Shown here in pieces: positions 1 through 8,707 of a stretch of 64,000 bases of DNA. Position 1 is the first letter of the stretch. Every line of letters starts with the position of its first letter. Source of the stretch: Mycobacterium saskatchewanense (GTDB taxonomy: Bacteria > Actinomycetota > Actinomycetes > Mycobacteriales > Mycobacteriaceae); NCBI RefSeq assembly GCF_010729105.1, contig NZ_AP022573.1:4712001-4776000 (forward strand), written 5' to 3'. A model generated the notes under the pieces. That model searched no databases and was not told the origin of the DNA. It was given only the letters and a program-made list of their open reading frames with translations. The position numbers were made by a program, and so were the translations under genes.

Positions 1-128
1 AACGAGCGGTTTCCAGCGGGCGACGGATGCGTCGTGCGGGCGCAGTTGTCGGATTTCCGCAGGCAATTCGCGTAGTCGTTCGCTAGCATCTGACCACGTG
101 GCGCCCCGACCGGCTGGACTTCAGCGAC

Positions 129-1127
129 ATGACGACTGAAGCCGAGCCGACACCGGCTCAGTCGGAGGCCGCTGAGCCGACCGCGGTCCACGAGCCTCCT
201 GCGGTGGCGAAGAAGAAGAAGAAGTCGCCCGGCAAGGCAAAGCCTCCGAAACTGAACAGAACCCAGATCGAGATCGGCGTGGGTCTGCTGGTGACCTTTG
301 TCGTCGCCTACGCCCTTTCGCTGTTGGGCGTCCACGTCTTGCAAAGGGCGGGGGGTCCGCTGCCCGCCCTGGACCTGAGCCAGGGCGGGAGCGATGCCAC
401 GATTGTGCAGCTGCGCCTGGAGGAGCTCAAACCCGTCGCGAATCGCCTCACAGTGAATGTGCTTGTCTATCCCGGGGTTTCGCAGTATGACCCGCGGCTG
501 GACGTGTTGGGTAACGACGTCGCCGTTCGACTGTATCCGACGAGTGACCTCGGGGACCTCAACTACCCCAAGGGGAAGGCGCCCGCGCAACTTACCACCA
601 CCATCGAGGCGCATGGCGATCCCCGTAACTGGCCCTTCGACGAGTACAAGACCGAGCCGATTGCGGCCGATGCATTCGTCTGGGCGGGCGACAACCGCAA
701 GAAGGTGCCCGCCCGGGTCGAGGTGACCGGATCTTTGGACGGCTGGAACGTCAGCGTCGACCGCGTCCGTGACCCGAGCGGCCTGCGGACCTCCCGGTCC
801 ATGGACACGGGCAACGTGGTCATCACGCTGGAGAGAGCCGAGGGCCCACTCGTCTTCGACCTGGTCATCTGTCTTGTCCTCGTCGCCCTGCCGACCCTGG
901 CGTTGTTGGTGGCGATTCCGATGGCGATGGGCCGAAGGAAGTTCGTGCCGCCGTTCGGAACGTGGTACGCCGCGATGCTGTTCGCGGTGGTCCCGCTGCG
1001 GAACATCCTTCCCGGCGCCCCACCGCCCGGCTCGTGGATCGACCAGGCCGTCGTGCAGTGGGTGCTGCTCGCGCTGGTGACGGCGATGAGTTTGTACATC
1101 TCCGCCTGGGTCCGGCAAGGGGACTGA
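129..1127 (+). CDS. DUF4436 membrane protein (first of two tandem copies)
   Basis: This 332-residue protein has unknown function and matches the mycobacterial DUF4436 family (Rv0713-like). A charged, lysine-rich N-terminus (KKKKKS near residue 30) comes before one membrane segment at about residues 48-70. A soluble, probably extracytoplasmic middle domain follows, then three closely spaced C-terminal membrane segments at roughly 243-268, 278-295 and 305-327. The motif YAAMLFAVVPLRNILPG in the C-terminal part is shared almost exactly with the next gene, so the two are tandem paralogs. In M. tuberculosis a single gene of this family lies directly upstream of rplN; here more than 45 kb separates them. 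The ATG at 129 is the only start before the membrane segment. I see no strong Shine-Dalgarno sequence. Confidence 0.85.
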   Translation: MTTEAEPTPAQSEAAEPTAVHEPPAVAKKKKKSPGKAKPPKLNRTQIEIGVGLLVTFVVAYALSLLGVHVLQRAGGPLPALDLSQGGSDATIVQLRLEELKPVANRLTVNVLVYPGVSQYDPRLDVLGNDVAVRLYPTSDLGDLNYPKGKAPAQLTTTIEAHGDPRNWPFDEYKTEPIAADAFVWAGDNRKKVPARVEVTGSLDGWNVSVDRVRDPSGLRTSRSMDTGNVVITLERAEGPLVFDLVICLVLVALPTLALLVAIPMAMGRRKFVPPFGTWYAAMLFAVVPLRNILPGAPPPGSWIDQAVVQWVLLALVTAMSLYISAWVRQGD

Positions 1128-1208
1128 TAGTCGCGGTGTGTTAAATGCGCGTAGCGATGCTGTTTTATCTGATGCCAGCAAACAGGCCCGTTGTTAGTCT
1201 TCGGCGCA

Positions 1209-2216
1209 GTGACGATTCACGAGGAATTGGCCGCGCCAGCGGGATACCCCGCTGGCGAGCTGACTGCTGCCCTCGAGCCATCCGCGGCGCCGCCGCCGCC
1301 TGCAAACGGCGACGGGACCTCGCCCACCGCCCCGCCCGACGCCAAGCCGGGGCGTAAGCGACTGCGGCGGCACCTCGTGCTCGACGTCTCCATCATCGTC
1401 GGCGTTGTCGTCGTCTACACCCTGTCGCTGTTCGGCTACCACTGGCTGGCCACCGCGCCCGGGCCACTGCCCGAGCCGGACGTGAACACCGCCGAGGGCA
1501 CCGTGGTCTTGGTGCGATTCGAGCAACTGCACTCGGTGGCGAACCGCCTCGATGTGAAAGTGCTTGTCATGCCTGATAACTCAATGATCGACAAGCGTCT
1601 CAACGTCCTGACCACCGATACGTCCGTGCGCTTCTTCCCGCAGAACGACCTGGGCGACCTGCAATACCCGGTGGGGAAGTTGCCGGCGCAGGTTGCCACC
1701 ACCATCGAGGCTCACGGCGACTCTGGGGATTGGCCCTTCGACTCGTACCGCACCGACACCATCCAGGCGGACGTGCTCGTCGGAACGGGCGAGAACCGGC
1801 AATACAAGCCCGCCCGGGTGGAGGTGACGGGATCGCTGGAAGGCTGGGATATTTCGGTCAGGCGAGCCGGGCGGGACAGCCTCGACTCGGATCGCCCGGA
1901 CAACGTGATCGTGACACTGCAACGGGCCAAGGGTCCGCTGGTCTTCGATCTGGGGATCTGCCTGGTCCTCATCACCCTGCCGACGCTCGCGCTGTTCGTG
2001 GCGATCCAAATGCTCACCGGACGAAGGCAATTCCTGCCGCCGTTTTCCACTTGGTACGCGGCGATGCTGTTCGCCGTCGTGCCGTTGCGTAACATCCTGC
2101 CGGGCTCGCCGCCCGCGGGTGCCTGGATCGACCAGGCGGTGGTGATCTGGGTGTTGATCGCGCTGGCGACGGCGTTGGTGCTGTATGTCGCCGCGTGGTA
2201 CCGGCACTCCGGCTGA
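1209..2216 (+). CDS. DUF4436 membrane protein (second tandem copy)
   Basis: This paralog of the preceding gene has the same layout: a proline-rich cytoplasmic N-terminus, one membrane segment, a soluble domain with the shared pattern ATTIEAHGD, and three C-terminal membrane segments including WYAAMLFAVVPLRNILPG. I chose the GTG at 1209 (protein begins MTIHEELAAP). The frame also opens at a TTG at 1191, which would add six residues. The 80-bp gap from the first copy suggests co-transcription and a local duplication. Its function is unknown. It is the last core-like gene before the accessory block. Confidence 0.8.
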   Translation: MTIHEELAAPAGYPAGELTAALEPSAAPPPPANGDGTSPTAPPDAKPGRKRLRRHLVLDVSIIVGVVVVYTLSLFGYHWLATAPGPLPEPDVNTAEGTVVLVRFEQLHSVANRLDVKVLVMPDNSMIDKRLNVLTTDTSVRFFPQNDLGDLQYPVGKLPAQVATTIEAHGDSGDWPFDSYRTDTIQADVLVGTGENRQYKPARVEVTGSLEGWDISVRRAGRDSLDSDRPDNVIVTLQRAKGPLVFDLGICLVLITLPTLALFVAIQMLTGRRQFLPPFSTWYAAMLFAVVPLRNILPGSPPAGAWIDQAVVIWVLIALATALVLYVAAWYRHSG

Positions 2217-2344
2217 GGTCTCGATCGCAAGGCTCGACGTTTGGTGGGCGCGCCGCGCCGAAGTAGTTAGCCGCACCCTGGTCCCCAGGCTCGACGAGCG
2301 CTCGGCCCTGTTCGCCCCGCCGGGGTCGCGTTCGCTGAGGTTAT

Positions 2345-3451
2345 TTGTCGGACCCTTTTGGCATGATCGAATGTATGTTCGATGGCGGGTTGTCGCGGCC
2401 GGCGGCGTTGTTGGAGCGGTTGTCGGCGTCGGCGCGTGCGGAGAATCGGGCGGCGGCTGAGCAGTTGGCGGTGTTGGGGGAGTTGTTCGCCGCGCGCTGG
2501 TCGGGGCAGAGCGAGCTGTGGGTGATTGATGCGATGGAGGCGGTCGCGGCGGAGGTGGCTGCGGCGTTGCGGATTTCGCAGGCGTTGGCGGTGAGTCGGT
2601 TGCGGTATGCGCGGGCGATGGTGGAGCGGTTGCCGAAGGTGGGGGCGGTGTTTGCTGCTGGGGATATTGATTTCCGGTTGTTCGCCACGATTGTGTATCG
2701 CACGGACTTGATCGAGGACCCGCAGGTGTTGGCGACCGTGGATGCGCGGTTGGCGGCCAATGTTGGGCGCTGGCCGTCGATGACGCGACACCGGTTGGCG
2801 GGGCAGGTCGACAAGGTGGTGGCGGTCGCCGACGCGGATGCGGTGCGCCGCCAGCGCGCCGCGCGCGCCGATCGGCAGGTGTGGGTGGACGACACCGAGG
2901 GTGGGATGGCGGTGATTCGGGGCAGTGTGTTCGCCCCGGACGCGCACGCCCTGGATCGGCGGCTGGACGCGTTGGCAGCCACGGTGTGCGCCCACGATCC
3001 GCGCACGGTGGCCCAGCGCCGCGCGGATGGGTTGGGGGCGTTGGCCGCCGGGGCGGACCGGTTGGGCTGTCGCTGCGGGCGCGGTGACTGTGCGGCCGCT
3101 ACGCGCCGGCCGGCGTCGCCGGTGGTGATCCACGTGATCGCCGAGCAGGCCACCGTGCGCGGCGGTGGGGATGCCCCGGGTTCGGAGGTGGGTGCTGACG
3201 GGTTGATCAGCCCCGAGTTGATCGCCGAGCTGGCCCGATCGGCCCGGCTGGTGGCGCTGGCCCACCCCGCCGACGCCGCCCCCGAACCCGGTTATGTGCC
3301 TTCGGCGGCGTTGGCGGCGTTCGTGCGGTGTCGGGACCTGACGTGTCGCTGGCCGGGCTGCGATGTGCCCGCGAGCCGCTGCGATGTGGACCACACCATC
3401 CCCTACGCCCGGGGCGGACCCACCCATGCCGGCAAGGTCATAAGTTGTTAA
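2345..3451 (+). pseudogene. 13E12-family HNH endonuclease (DUF222), 5' half, interrupted
   Basis: This is the N-terminal 363 codons of a 13E12/REP13E12-type protein: a DUF222 helical domain followed by the start of an HNH nuclease domain, with CRWPGC and then DVDHTIPY near residues 336-355. Family reading continues to codon 363 at 3433. After that come four foreign residues and a stop at 3449-3451. The missing C-terminal part, starting NLKCLCRTHHLVKTFW, lies in the correct reading phase at 46012-46377. The break separates the DH part of the HNH site from the N and HH part, so the product should be nuclease-dead. The frame opens at TTG 2345; ATG 2363 and ATG 2375 (MFDGG) are plausible starts. 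Confidence 0.9.
3431..3448 (+). other. Left attachment junction (attL) of the integrated element
   Basis: 13E12 coding sequence is recognisable up to GGC at 3431-3433. An intact 13E12 gene should then read AACCTCAAATGC. Here it reads AAGGTCATAAG instead. The bases identical between this junction and the right junction at 46012 are the dinucleotide AA (3434-3435 and 46012-46013). That fits large serine integrases, which exchange strands at a central dinucleotide. The recombinase gene begins 12 bp downstream. The exact core is inferred by comparing the two junctions. Confidence 0.7.
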
Positions 3452-3460
3452 ACTACCCTC

Positions 3461-4900
3461 ATGTCGGTGAGGAAATCTGCTGGTCAGCGTGTTGGGGTGT
3501 GCTCGGCGGCGATTTATGCCCGGATTTCCTCGGACGCGGAGGGCACGGGGTTGGGCGTGGCCCGGCAGTTGGAGGACTGCCGCAAGCTCGCCGCTGATCG
3601 GGGGTGGCCGGTCGGGGCCGAGTATGTCGACAACGATGTGTCGGCGTTTTCCGGTAAGCCGCGCCGCGAGTACGCCCGGATGCTGGCTGATCTGGCGTCC
3701 GGTGATCGTGACGCGGTGATCGTCTACAACCTGGATCGGTTGCATCGGCGGCCGGTGGAGTTGGAGGAGTTCGTCACGCTGTGCGAATCGGTCGGGGTGC
3801 GCGATGTCGCGACCGTGACCGCCGACATCGACCTGGGTAATGATGACGGGCTGTTCATGGCCCGGATTTTCGCCGCGTTCGCCGCCAAGGAGTCCGGCCG
3901 CAAGTCGGCCCGTATCCGCCGCAAGATGTTGCAAAACGCCCAGGCCGGGTTACCGCATGGCTCAGCGCGCCCGTTCGGGTATGAGGCCGACAAGATCACT
4001 GTGCGCGAATCGGAGGCCGCAGTGATCCGCCAGATGGTGGACCGGTATCTGGCGGGCCAATCGTTGCGGTCGTTGACAATCTGGCTCAACGACTCGCAGA
4101 TCGCCCCGAGCGTGGCGACATCGTGGCAGACGACCGCGGTGCGTCAGGTGTTGTCCTCGGGTCGTATTGCGGGGTTACGGGAGCACCGCGGGGAGGTGAT
4201 CGGTGCCGCGGTATGGCCCGCCATCATCACCCCAGCAGAGCGTGATCGGGTGCTGGCACGCATGGCATCGCGGTCGGTGACCAAAACCCGCACCGCACGC
4301 ACCTACCTGTTGTCGGGGATGTTGCGCTGCGGGCGCTGCGGTAACCGGCTGTATTCCCAAGCCCGGCATAGCAATCCGCAGAATCGGGTGCGCCGCTACG
4401 TGTGTTTGAAGGGGCCGGATCATGGTGGGTGTGGCCGGTTGACCGTGGTCGCCGCCCCGGTCGAAGAACTGCTGACCGAAGCGGTGCTGGCACGGCTGGA
4501 TTCACCGCAGCTGGCGGACGCGTTGGCGGGCAAAGCCACCGCTGACGCCGATGTCGCCGCGTTGGCCGCCCAGGTCGACGCCGATCAGGAACGCCTCGAT
4601 GAGCTGGCGGGGTTGTATGCCGATGGCGCCATTACCGCCCGGGAGTGGATCGCCGCGCGTGATCCGATCACCGCCCGCATCACCGCGGCCCGCCGCGATA
4701 TCGCCGCCGCCACCGACACCACCGCGGTGTTCGAGCTGGCCGGCACCGGTGGCGTGCTGCGCAGCGGGTGGGACGGGCTGGATTTGGGTCGCCAGCAGGC
4801 GATCGTCAAGGCGGTGTTGGATCACGCGGTCATCGCACCGGGCACACCGGGTGCGCGCAGCCTGGATATCGGACGGGTGGCGCCGGTGTGGCGGGTCTGA
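3461..4900 (+). CDS. Large serine recombinase (phiRv1-type integrase)
   Basis: This 479-residue site-specific recombinase should catalyse integration of the element into the 13E12 gene. The N-terminal resolvase-type catalytic domain shows the motif YARIS with Tyr19, Arg21 and nucleophile Ser23, followed by DNDVSAFSGKPR and LDRLHRRP. The recombinase domain follows (PFGYEADK onward). A zinc-ribbon region comes next, with MLRCGRCGNRL, then YVC and a later cysteine in GGCGRL, and then a coiled-coil segment around residues 365-430. Domain order and several motifs resemble the phiRv1 integrase of M. tuberculosis, which also targets REP13E12. ATG 3461 is 26 bp from the inferred crossover, so expression could change on excision. 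The 3' end overlaps a convergent small gene. Confidence 0.92.
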   Translation: MSVRKSAGQRVGVCSAAIYARISSDAEGTGLGVARQLEDCRKLAADRGWPVGAEYVDNDVSAFSGKPRREYARMLADLASGDRDAVIVYNLDRLHRRPVELEEFVTLCESVGVRDVATVTADIDLGNDDGLFMARIFAAFAAKESGRKSARIRRKMLQNAQAGLPHGSARPFGYEADKITVRESEAAVIRQMVDRYLAGQSLRSLTIWLNDSQIAPSVATSWQTTAVRQVLSSGRIAGLREHRGEVIGAAVWPAIITPAERDRVLARMASRSVTKTRTARTYLLSGMLRCGRCGNRLYSQARHSNPQNRVRRYVCLKGPDHGGCGRLTVVAAPVEELLTEAVLARLDSPQLADALAGKATADADVAALAAQVDADQERLDELAGLYADGAITAREWIAARDPITARITAARRDIAAATDTTAVFELAGTGGVLRSGWDGLDLGRQQAIVKAVLDHAVIAPGTPGARSLDIGRVAPVWRV

Positions 4901-5115
4901 ACTCCTGACCTCGCCGGGCGTGCTGGGCGGTCGGCTCCCAACAGTGTGGCGACCCGGCCGATCACGGTCGGATCGGTGACGGTGACGGGAACGTTTTGGG
5001 TGTGGCAGGATTCGGTCAGCCAGGCGATGAATTCGGGGCGTTCATGCAACGGCGCGGGCTGATCGCTGGTGTTCCCGGTGTCGCTGGCGTCGGTATCGGT
5101 CGTGGCCTCAGCCAT
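4822..5115 (-). CDS. Small hypothetical protein downstream of rep (possible directionality factor)
   Basis: This predicted 97-residue protein begins MAEATTDTDASD at 5115. Its start overlaps the rep stop by 8 nt, suggesting translational coupling as the last gene of the tra-rep operon. The middle contains the hydrophobic-patterned stretch RPEFIAWLTESC and later TVIGRVATLLGADRP. The C-terminus is basic. Its 3' end overlaps the convergent integrase gene by 79 bp. In pSAM2-like elements a small excisionase sits between rep and int, so position suggests an Xis/RDF. I see no clear helix-turn-helix, so this is an inference from context only. Confidence 0.5.
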   Translation of the reverse strand: MAEATTDTDASDTGNTSDQPAPLHERPEFIAWLTESCHTQNVPVTVTDPTVIGRVATLLGADRPARPARSGVQTRHTGATRPISRLRAPGVPGAMTA

Positions 5116-6721
5116 CACCGCCCCCTGGTGGTGCCGGCCACCGGCTGCCGATGCGAGAGCGGGTTTCGGTGATGGCGGTGATGCGGGCGGTGATGTGGCG
5201 CAGGGCTGCGGAGATGACCAGCACCCGGTCACCGGCGCTGGTGTGTCCGGCGTGATCGAACTCCCACGCCACTGCATCGGGGTCAAGCGGCGCGTGAGGC
5301 CGCTGGTCGGGACTGACCGCGCCGCGGGGTGTGGTTGCGTTCAGCTGCGTTGCGTCGTTCGTTGCGTGCTGGCGGGTCCAGGTGGCGCGCGCGGTGCGCA
5401 GGGCGCCCATGGTGGTGGAGTAGTGCCGGGATTTGGTGGTGATGTGCCCGCGATATCCCAGGGTGTGCAGCCAGCGCCCGATCCCGGCCACCGCGGCGTT
5501 GCCGTGTTCGGCCAGCTCAGCGATGACGGTAAGGATGGCCCGCACATGCTCGCTGACGTCTAGTTCGCCGATCGCCTCGGTGGATAGGCGTCGGGCGGTG
5601 ATGCCGAAGTCGTGCAACGATTTGGTGACGTATTTCGCCAAGTATGCCGCGACTCGGCGCGGTGAAAGCCGCGACGATGCAGTGGCTGTGGTTCTCGCAG
5701 TCTCGGAATCTGTTGCTGCCGTGGTGGTTTCGGGTGTCAATGCTTGGGCGTCGATTTGGGCGCCGAACCGCAGTGTCCGCACCCCCTGGTTTGGGTGATT
5801 GTCGCCGGTGGGCACGTCGATGCGGACGCGCCCGGCGGCCTGGCGAATCAGGGCGGTCAGTTCGGTGGCGGTGATCGGTGACGACCAGACGGGCTGCCGG
5901 TCGGTGCCGTGACGGGGCTCCCTACCACCCCGAGGGGCGGCGGGGCCGTCACTGATGTGGTCACCTGATGCGGTGGTGGCGAGAGCACCGGGTGGGTCGA
6001 GGCGGATCAGTGCGTGAATGTGCGGGATCGCGCGGGCTTGCAGCTCTACGACCTTGACGAAGCTGACCCGTACCGAATCCGCAGATAACCCACTGGTTTT
6101 GAGGTGTGTGGCGATGGCGCGTCGTAGGGTGATGGTGAAGCGCCGCCACAGTTCGGGCAGATGCCAGGCGAACAGCACATGCCCGAGATAGTCATAGCAG
6201 CCCGCACACAATGGTTGCCCCACCATCGGATCATCAACGGTGTGGATAATGTTGCAGCGCAGTGGTTTACCGTGGCGACACCTCGCGTGCGGGCCGACCG
6301 GTGTGGGGCGGCAGCTGGCGCCGGTGGCGTTGTGCACGGCCCCGTAGCCCGGTGCGGTGAGCGTGGTGAACACTTGCGGGTGAGTGGCGACCTCAGCGGG
6401 TACGTCGTGGTGGCCGCCGGCGGCTCCGGCGTGCACGAGTTGCCAGGTGTCGCGCGCATACAGGTCTGAGCATGACGGGCACACCGACGCGCGGCGGTTG
6501 TTGCAGCGCGTCCACACCGTATGCCGGCGCCCGGCGTCGTCGGTGCCGAGCAGCTGGATCGGGTGGGCGCAGTAACCGACCGATTCCACTCGCCGCCACC
6601 ACGACCCGAAACCGGGTGAGGATGCGCGGCGCTGCATCTGGGTGACCACCGCATCGGCATCGATGGTGGCGGGCAGGCCCGGCAGCGCGATCACCGGGCT
6701 TTGCGTCGTTACGGCCTTCAC
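5108..6721 (-). CDS. RepSA-like replication initiator
   Basis: This 537-residue protein (GTG 6721) resembles RepSA-type rolling-circle initiators of actinomycete integrative elements. A cysteine pair in SVCPSCSDLYARDTW (Cys81, Cys84) and another in CAGCYDY (about 172-175) suggest zinc binding. An HUH-like motif, ELQARAIPHIHALIRLD, places His234 and His236 as metal ligands. AAYLAKYVTKS (about 358-368) carries the candidate nicking tyrosine. Start and upstream tra stop share GTGA (6718-6721), so the two are translationally coupled. The frame extends further upstream to 6880 but that part lies inside tra. It should replicate the excised circle, presumably needed for stability or transfer. Confidence 0.85.
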   Translation of the reverse strand: MKAVTTQSPVIALPGLPATIDADAVVTQMQRRASSPGFGSWWRRVESVGYCAHPIQLLGTDDAGRRHTVWTRCNNRRASVCPSCSDLYARDTWQLVHAGAAGGHHDVPAEVATHPQVFTTLTAPGYGAVHNATGASCRPTPVGPHARCRHGKPLRCNIIHTVDDPMVGQPLCAGCYDYLGHVLFAWHLPELWRRFTITLRRAIATHLKTSGLSADSVRVSFVKVVELQARAIPHIHALIRLDPPGALATTASGDHISDGPAAPRGGREPRHGTDRQPVWSSPITATELTALIRQAAGRVRIDVPTGDNHPNQGVRTLRFGAQIDAQALTPETTTAATDSETARTTATASSRLSPRRVAAYLAKYVTKSLHDFGITARRLSTEAIGELDVSEHVRAILTVIAELAEHGNAAVAGIGRWLHTLGYRGHITTKSRHYSTTMGALRTARATWTRQHATNDATQLNATTPRGAVSPDQRPHAPLDPDAVAWEFDHAGHTSAGDRVLVISAALRHITARITAITETRSRIGSRWPAPPGGGDG

Positions 6722-8118
6722 GGATTTCCCTGTTCGCCTGAACGCGGTGCCCGAAAGGTGCGGGCCAACAAGGTGATGTCGCGGTCGGTGACGTGAAAGG
6801 CCCGGACCCGTATCGGTTCGGCGGTGCCGTCGATCATCACGTACCCGATGCCGGGGGTGGCATCGGCGATCAGGTCGCATTCGGCGCCGGCATCGCGGGC
6901 GCCTTGACCCAAAACCATCGCGGTTTGGGTGGGCTCGGTCATGCGCAGCCCGATGCGCACGGTGAACAATTGGCGTACCGGCAGGGTGTCTTTGGCCGGG
7001 TCTTGCACCGCGGCTACCACCGATATCCCGACCGCACGGCCCTGGGAGAGCAGCAGGCCGAGGAGTTGTTCTGTCTCGGCGCGGAGTTTGCGGTCAGTGA
7101 CGTAGGCGGTCAGCGCGGCGATCTCGTCGATGATCAGCACGATCAGCGGTTCGGCCGGTGTAGGGGTGTGCAGGCGGGTGTGCCCGCGCAGCCGGGTGGC
7201 GCGGGTCTGCATCAGCTCCACCAGCTCGCGCAGCAGCTCCACAGTGGGCTGACCGGTGTGGTAGCAGAACCGGGTGAACAGCGGCGCGCCGGCACCGAGT
7301 TCCATGCCGCCTTTGGGGTCGATCACCCACAACCGCACCCGGCCACGCTTGACGTCAGGGGCGAGGGCGGCGATCAGCGACCACAGCACCGAGCCTTTGC
7401 CGGCTCCGGTGGCACCGGCGGCCAGGATGTGCTGGCCCAACACCGGTAGGTGCCACCAGCGCCGTGATTCGGTGACCCCGACCCGCACCGCGCCCAGATC
7501 GACCGCCGAACCCGGGGTTGGCGTGGGTACCGCGATCGGCTGGCCGAGCACATCCCCGCGGCCGATGATGATCCGCAGCTGGCCCGGCGTGGTGGCGCGG
7601 ATCGTCAACCGCTCCGCGTCCCAGGTCGCCGCCAGCGCGGGGGCGCGTTTCTGCCAGTCGGCAATCGACTGGCCGGTCACCACCTTGACGATCAGCACGT
7701 CGGCGTGATGGCCGATCCGCACCGATTGCAGGGCAGGCACCAACGTGCGTTCACCCAGTTTGGCGGTCAGGCCGTGCAGGGCGCAGACCGATTCCCAGTT
7801 GCGGTGATAACGCCACCACGCCCAGAAACGCTGCCGCAGCGGAGCGCTGACCCACCGGGTGAATGAGGCCGGCTGACATACCCACCAGCCGAGGTATGCC
7901 GCGACCTCCACACCGGCGGTCAACACGCCGGCGCGGGCGCCGTGACTGACGGCGACCCACAGCGCCACCGTGGCCGGGATGCTCAGGGAGGGAAACAGGA
8001 TTGCCCACCACAGCAGATACCCGGCGGCTTTGAGTAGTCCGACGATCAGCTCGCCGATCCAGTCATCATCGGGTGATGGATTGTTGTTGTGGTTCTTACG
8101 GTTTGGACTATTCGACAT
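6718..8118 (-). CDS. TraSA-like FtsK/SpoIIIE conjugal DNA translocase
   Basis: This 466-residue ATPase is predicted to pump double-stranded DNA between cells. In AICEs a single FtsK-like protein is enough for transfer. Two hydrophobic segments near residues 33-60 and 64-80 should anchor it in the membrane. Walker A is GATGAGKGS (235-243, Lys241). Walker B is LIVLIIDEIAAL (Asp331, Glu332). DPKGGMELG around 267-275 is typical of the family. The start MSNSPNRKNH follows a leader with a long hairpin (8165-8211). The stop overlaps the rep start by 4 nt. Confidence 0.9.
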   Translation of the reverse strand: MSNSPNRKNHNNNPSPDDDWIGELIVGLLKAAGYLLWWAILFPSLSIPATVALWVAVSHGARAGVLTAGVEVAAYLGWWVCQPASFTRWVSAPLRQRFWAWWRYHRNWESVCALHGLTAKLGERTLVPALQSVRIGHHADVLIVKVVTGQSIADWQKRAPALAATWDAERLTIRATTPGQLRIIIGRGDVLGQPIAVPTPTPGSAVDLGAVRVGVTESRRWWHLPVLGQHILAAGATGAGKGSVLWSLIAALAPDVKRGRVRLWVIDPKGGMELGAGAPLFTRFCYHTGQPTVELLRELVELMQTRATRLRGHTRLHTPTPAEPLIVLIIDEIAALTAYVTDRKLRAETEQLLGLLLSQGRAVGISVVAAVQDPAKDTLPVRQLFTVRIGLRMTEPTQTAMVLGQGARDAGAECDLIADATPGIGYVMIDGTAEPIRVRAFHVTDRDITLLARTFRAPRSGEQGNP

Positions 8119-8164
8119 GACGGTCTGCCTTCACTTACGACGGGGAAAGAAGGGGCGGGAGCGT

Positions 8165-8211
8165 CGGCCCGGCAGCCCATAGGCGCACGCTGTCGCGGGG
8201 CTGCCGGGCCG
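8165..8211 (-). terminator. Long GC-rich hairpin between the 111-aa gene and tra
   Basis: A perfect 14-bp inverted repeat (CGGCCCGGCAGCCC at 8165-8178, its complement at 8198-8211) surrounds a 19-nt loop. It sits in the 101-bp gap between the upstream small gene (stop at 8220) and the tra start (8118). It has no T-run, so it could be an intrinsic terminator of the mycobacterial type, an attenuator, or an mRNA stabiliser limiting tra expression. Confidence 0.6.
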
Positions 8212-8219
8212 GCCTGCGG

Positions 8220-8555
8220 TTACCGGGCCTGCTGGCCCGTCTTGACGGTGCCGGGGTCGGTGGCGGTGATGGCTTCGGCGCGGTACGCGATGCCCGAGCG
8301 GCCGTCTTGCGACCACGGCAACGCCACCAGACCCGTCACAGACACCGGCTGGCCGACAACGACTTTCGGTTCCCCGACCACGGTGACTGCCAGCACCTCA
8401 CCGCCGGTGGCATCCAGGGCGATCAACTGCACCTGCCACAACGCCTGTCCGGTGGCCTTGTCCACACGGGGTGCGCCGGTGTCGAAATTGGTGCGCTGCT
8501 CGGGAATCCGAGTACAGAGGAACGTCACCCCGGTGGTGTCGATACGTAACTTCAT
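8220..8555 (-). CDS. Small conserved AICE protein, OB-like (first gene of tra operon)
   Basis: This 111-residue protein begins MKLRIDTTGVTF at 8555. It is rich in beta-strand patterns: LWQVQLIALDATGGEVLAV, then VVVGQPVSVTGLVALPW, then GRSGIAYRAEAI. Proteins of this look occur at the head of Rep/Tra clusters in actinomycete elements and can be read as a small OB-like barrel. A role as a replication or transfer accessory protein is inferred from context. The frame runs on upstream to 8747 but overlaps the divergent regulator. The 8555 start has a purine-rich AAGGAAGGACAG just upstream. Confidence 0.6.
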   Translation of the reverse strand: MKLRIDTTGVTFLCTRIPEQRTNFDTGAPRVDKATGQALWQVQLIALDATGGEVLAVTVVGEPKVVVGQPVSVTGLVALPWSQDGRSGIAYRAEAITATDPGTVKTGQQAR

Positions 8556-8637
8556 GGATTGCTGTCCTTCCTTGCGGTGTTGGCGCGGTCTGTTCGGCCG
8601 CGACTCAAGGACAGCGCCCTCCCGGATGCGCCCGGAA

Positions 8638-8660
8638 GTGACAGGCAGTGATACTGGTGA
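8638..8660 (+). promoter_or_regulatory. Three GTGA iterons in the divergent tra/XRE intergenic region
   Basis: GTGA occurs at 8638-8641, 8648-8651 and 8657-8660, spaced 10 and 9 bp apart, so about one helical turn each. They lie between the start of the small tra-operon gene (8555) and the XRE regulator (8708). This is where the regulator would be expected to bind to control both directions. Binding is inferred. Confidence 0.4.
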
Positions 8661-8707
8661 TGACCACACACGCGCACACGTAGCTGACCTGCGCTGATGT
8701 ATGCGGC

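Noticed and set aside
2267..3934. A 555-codon open frame on the minus strand across the 13E12 and integrase genes
   Set aside because: It is rich in His, Arg, Pro and Gln with no family pattern, and lies fully antisense to two clear genes. It is a high-GC shadow frame.
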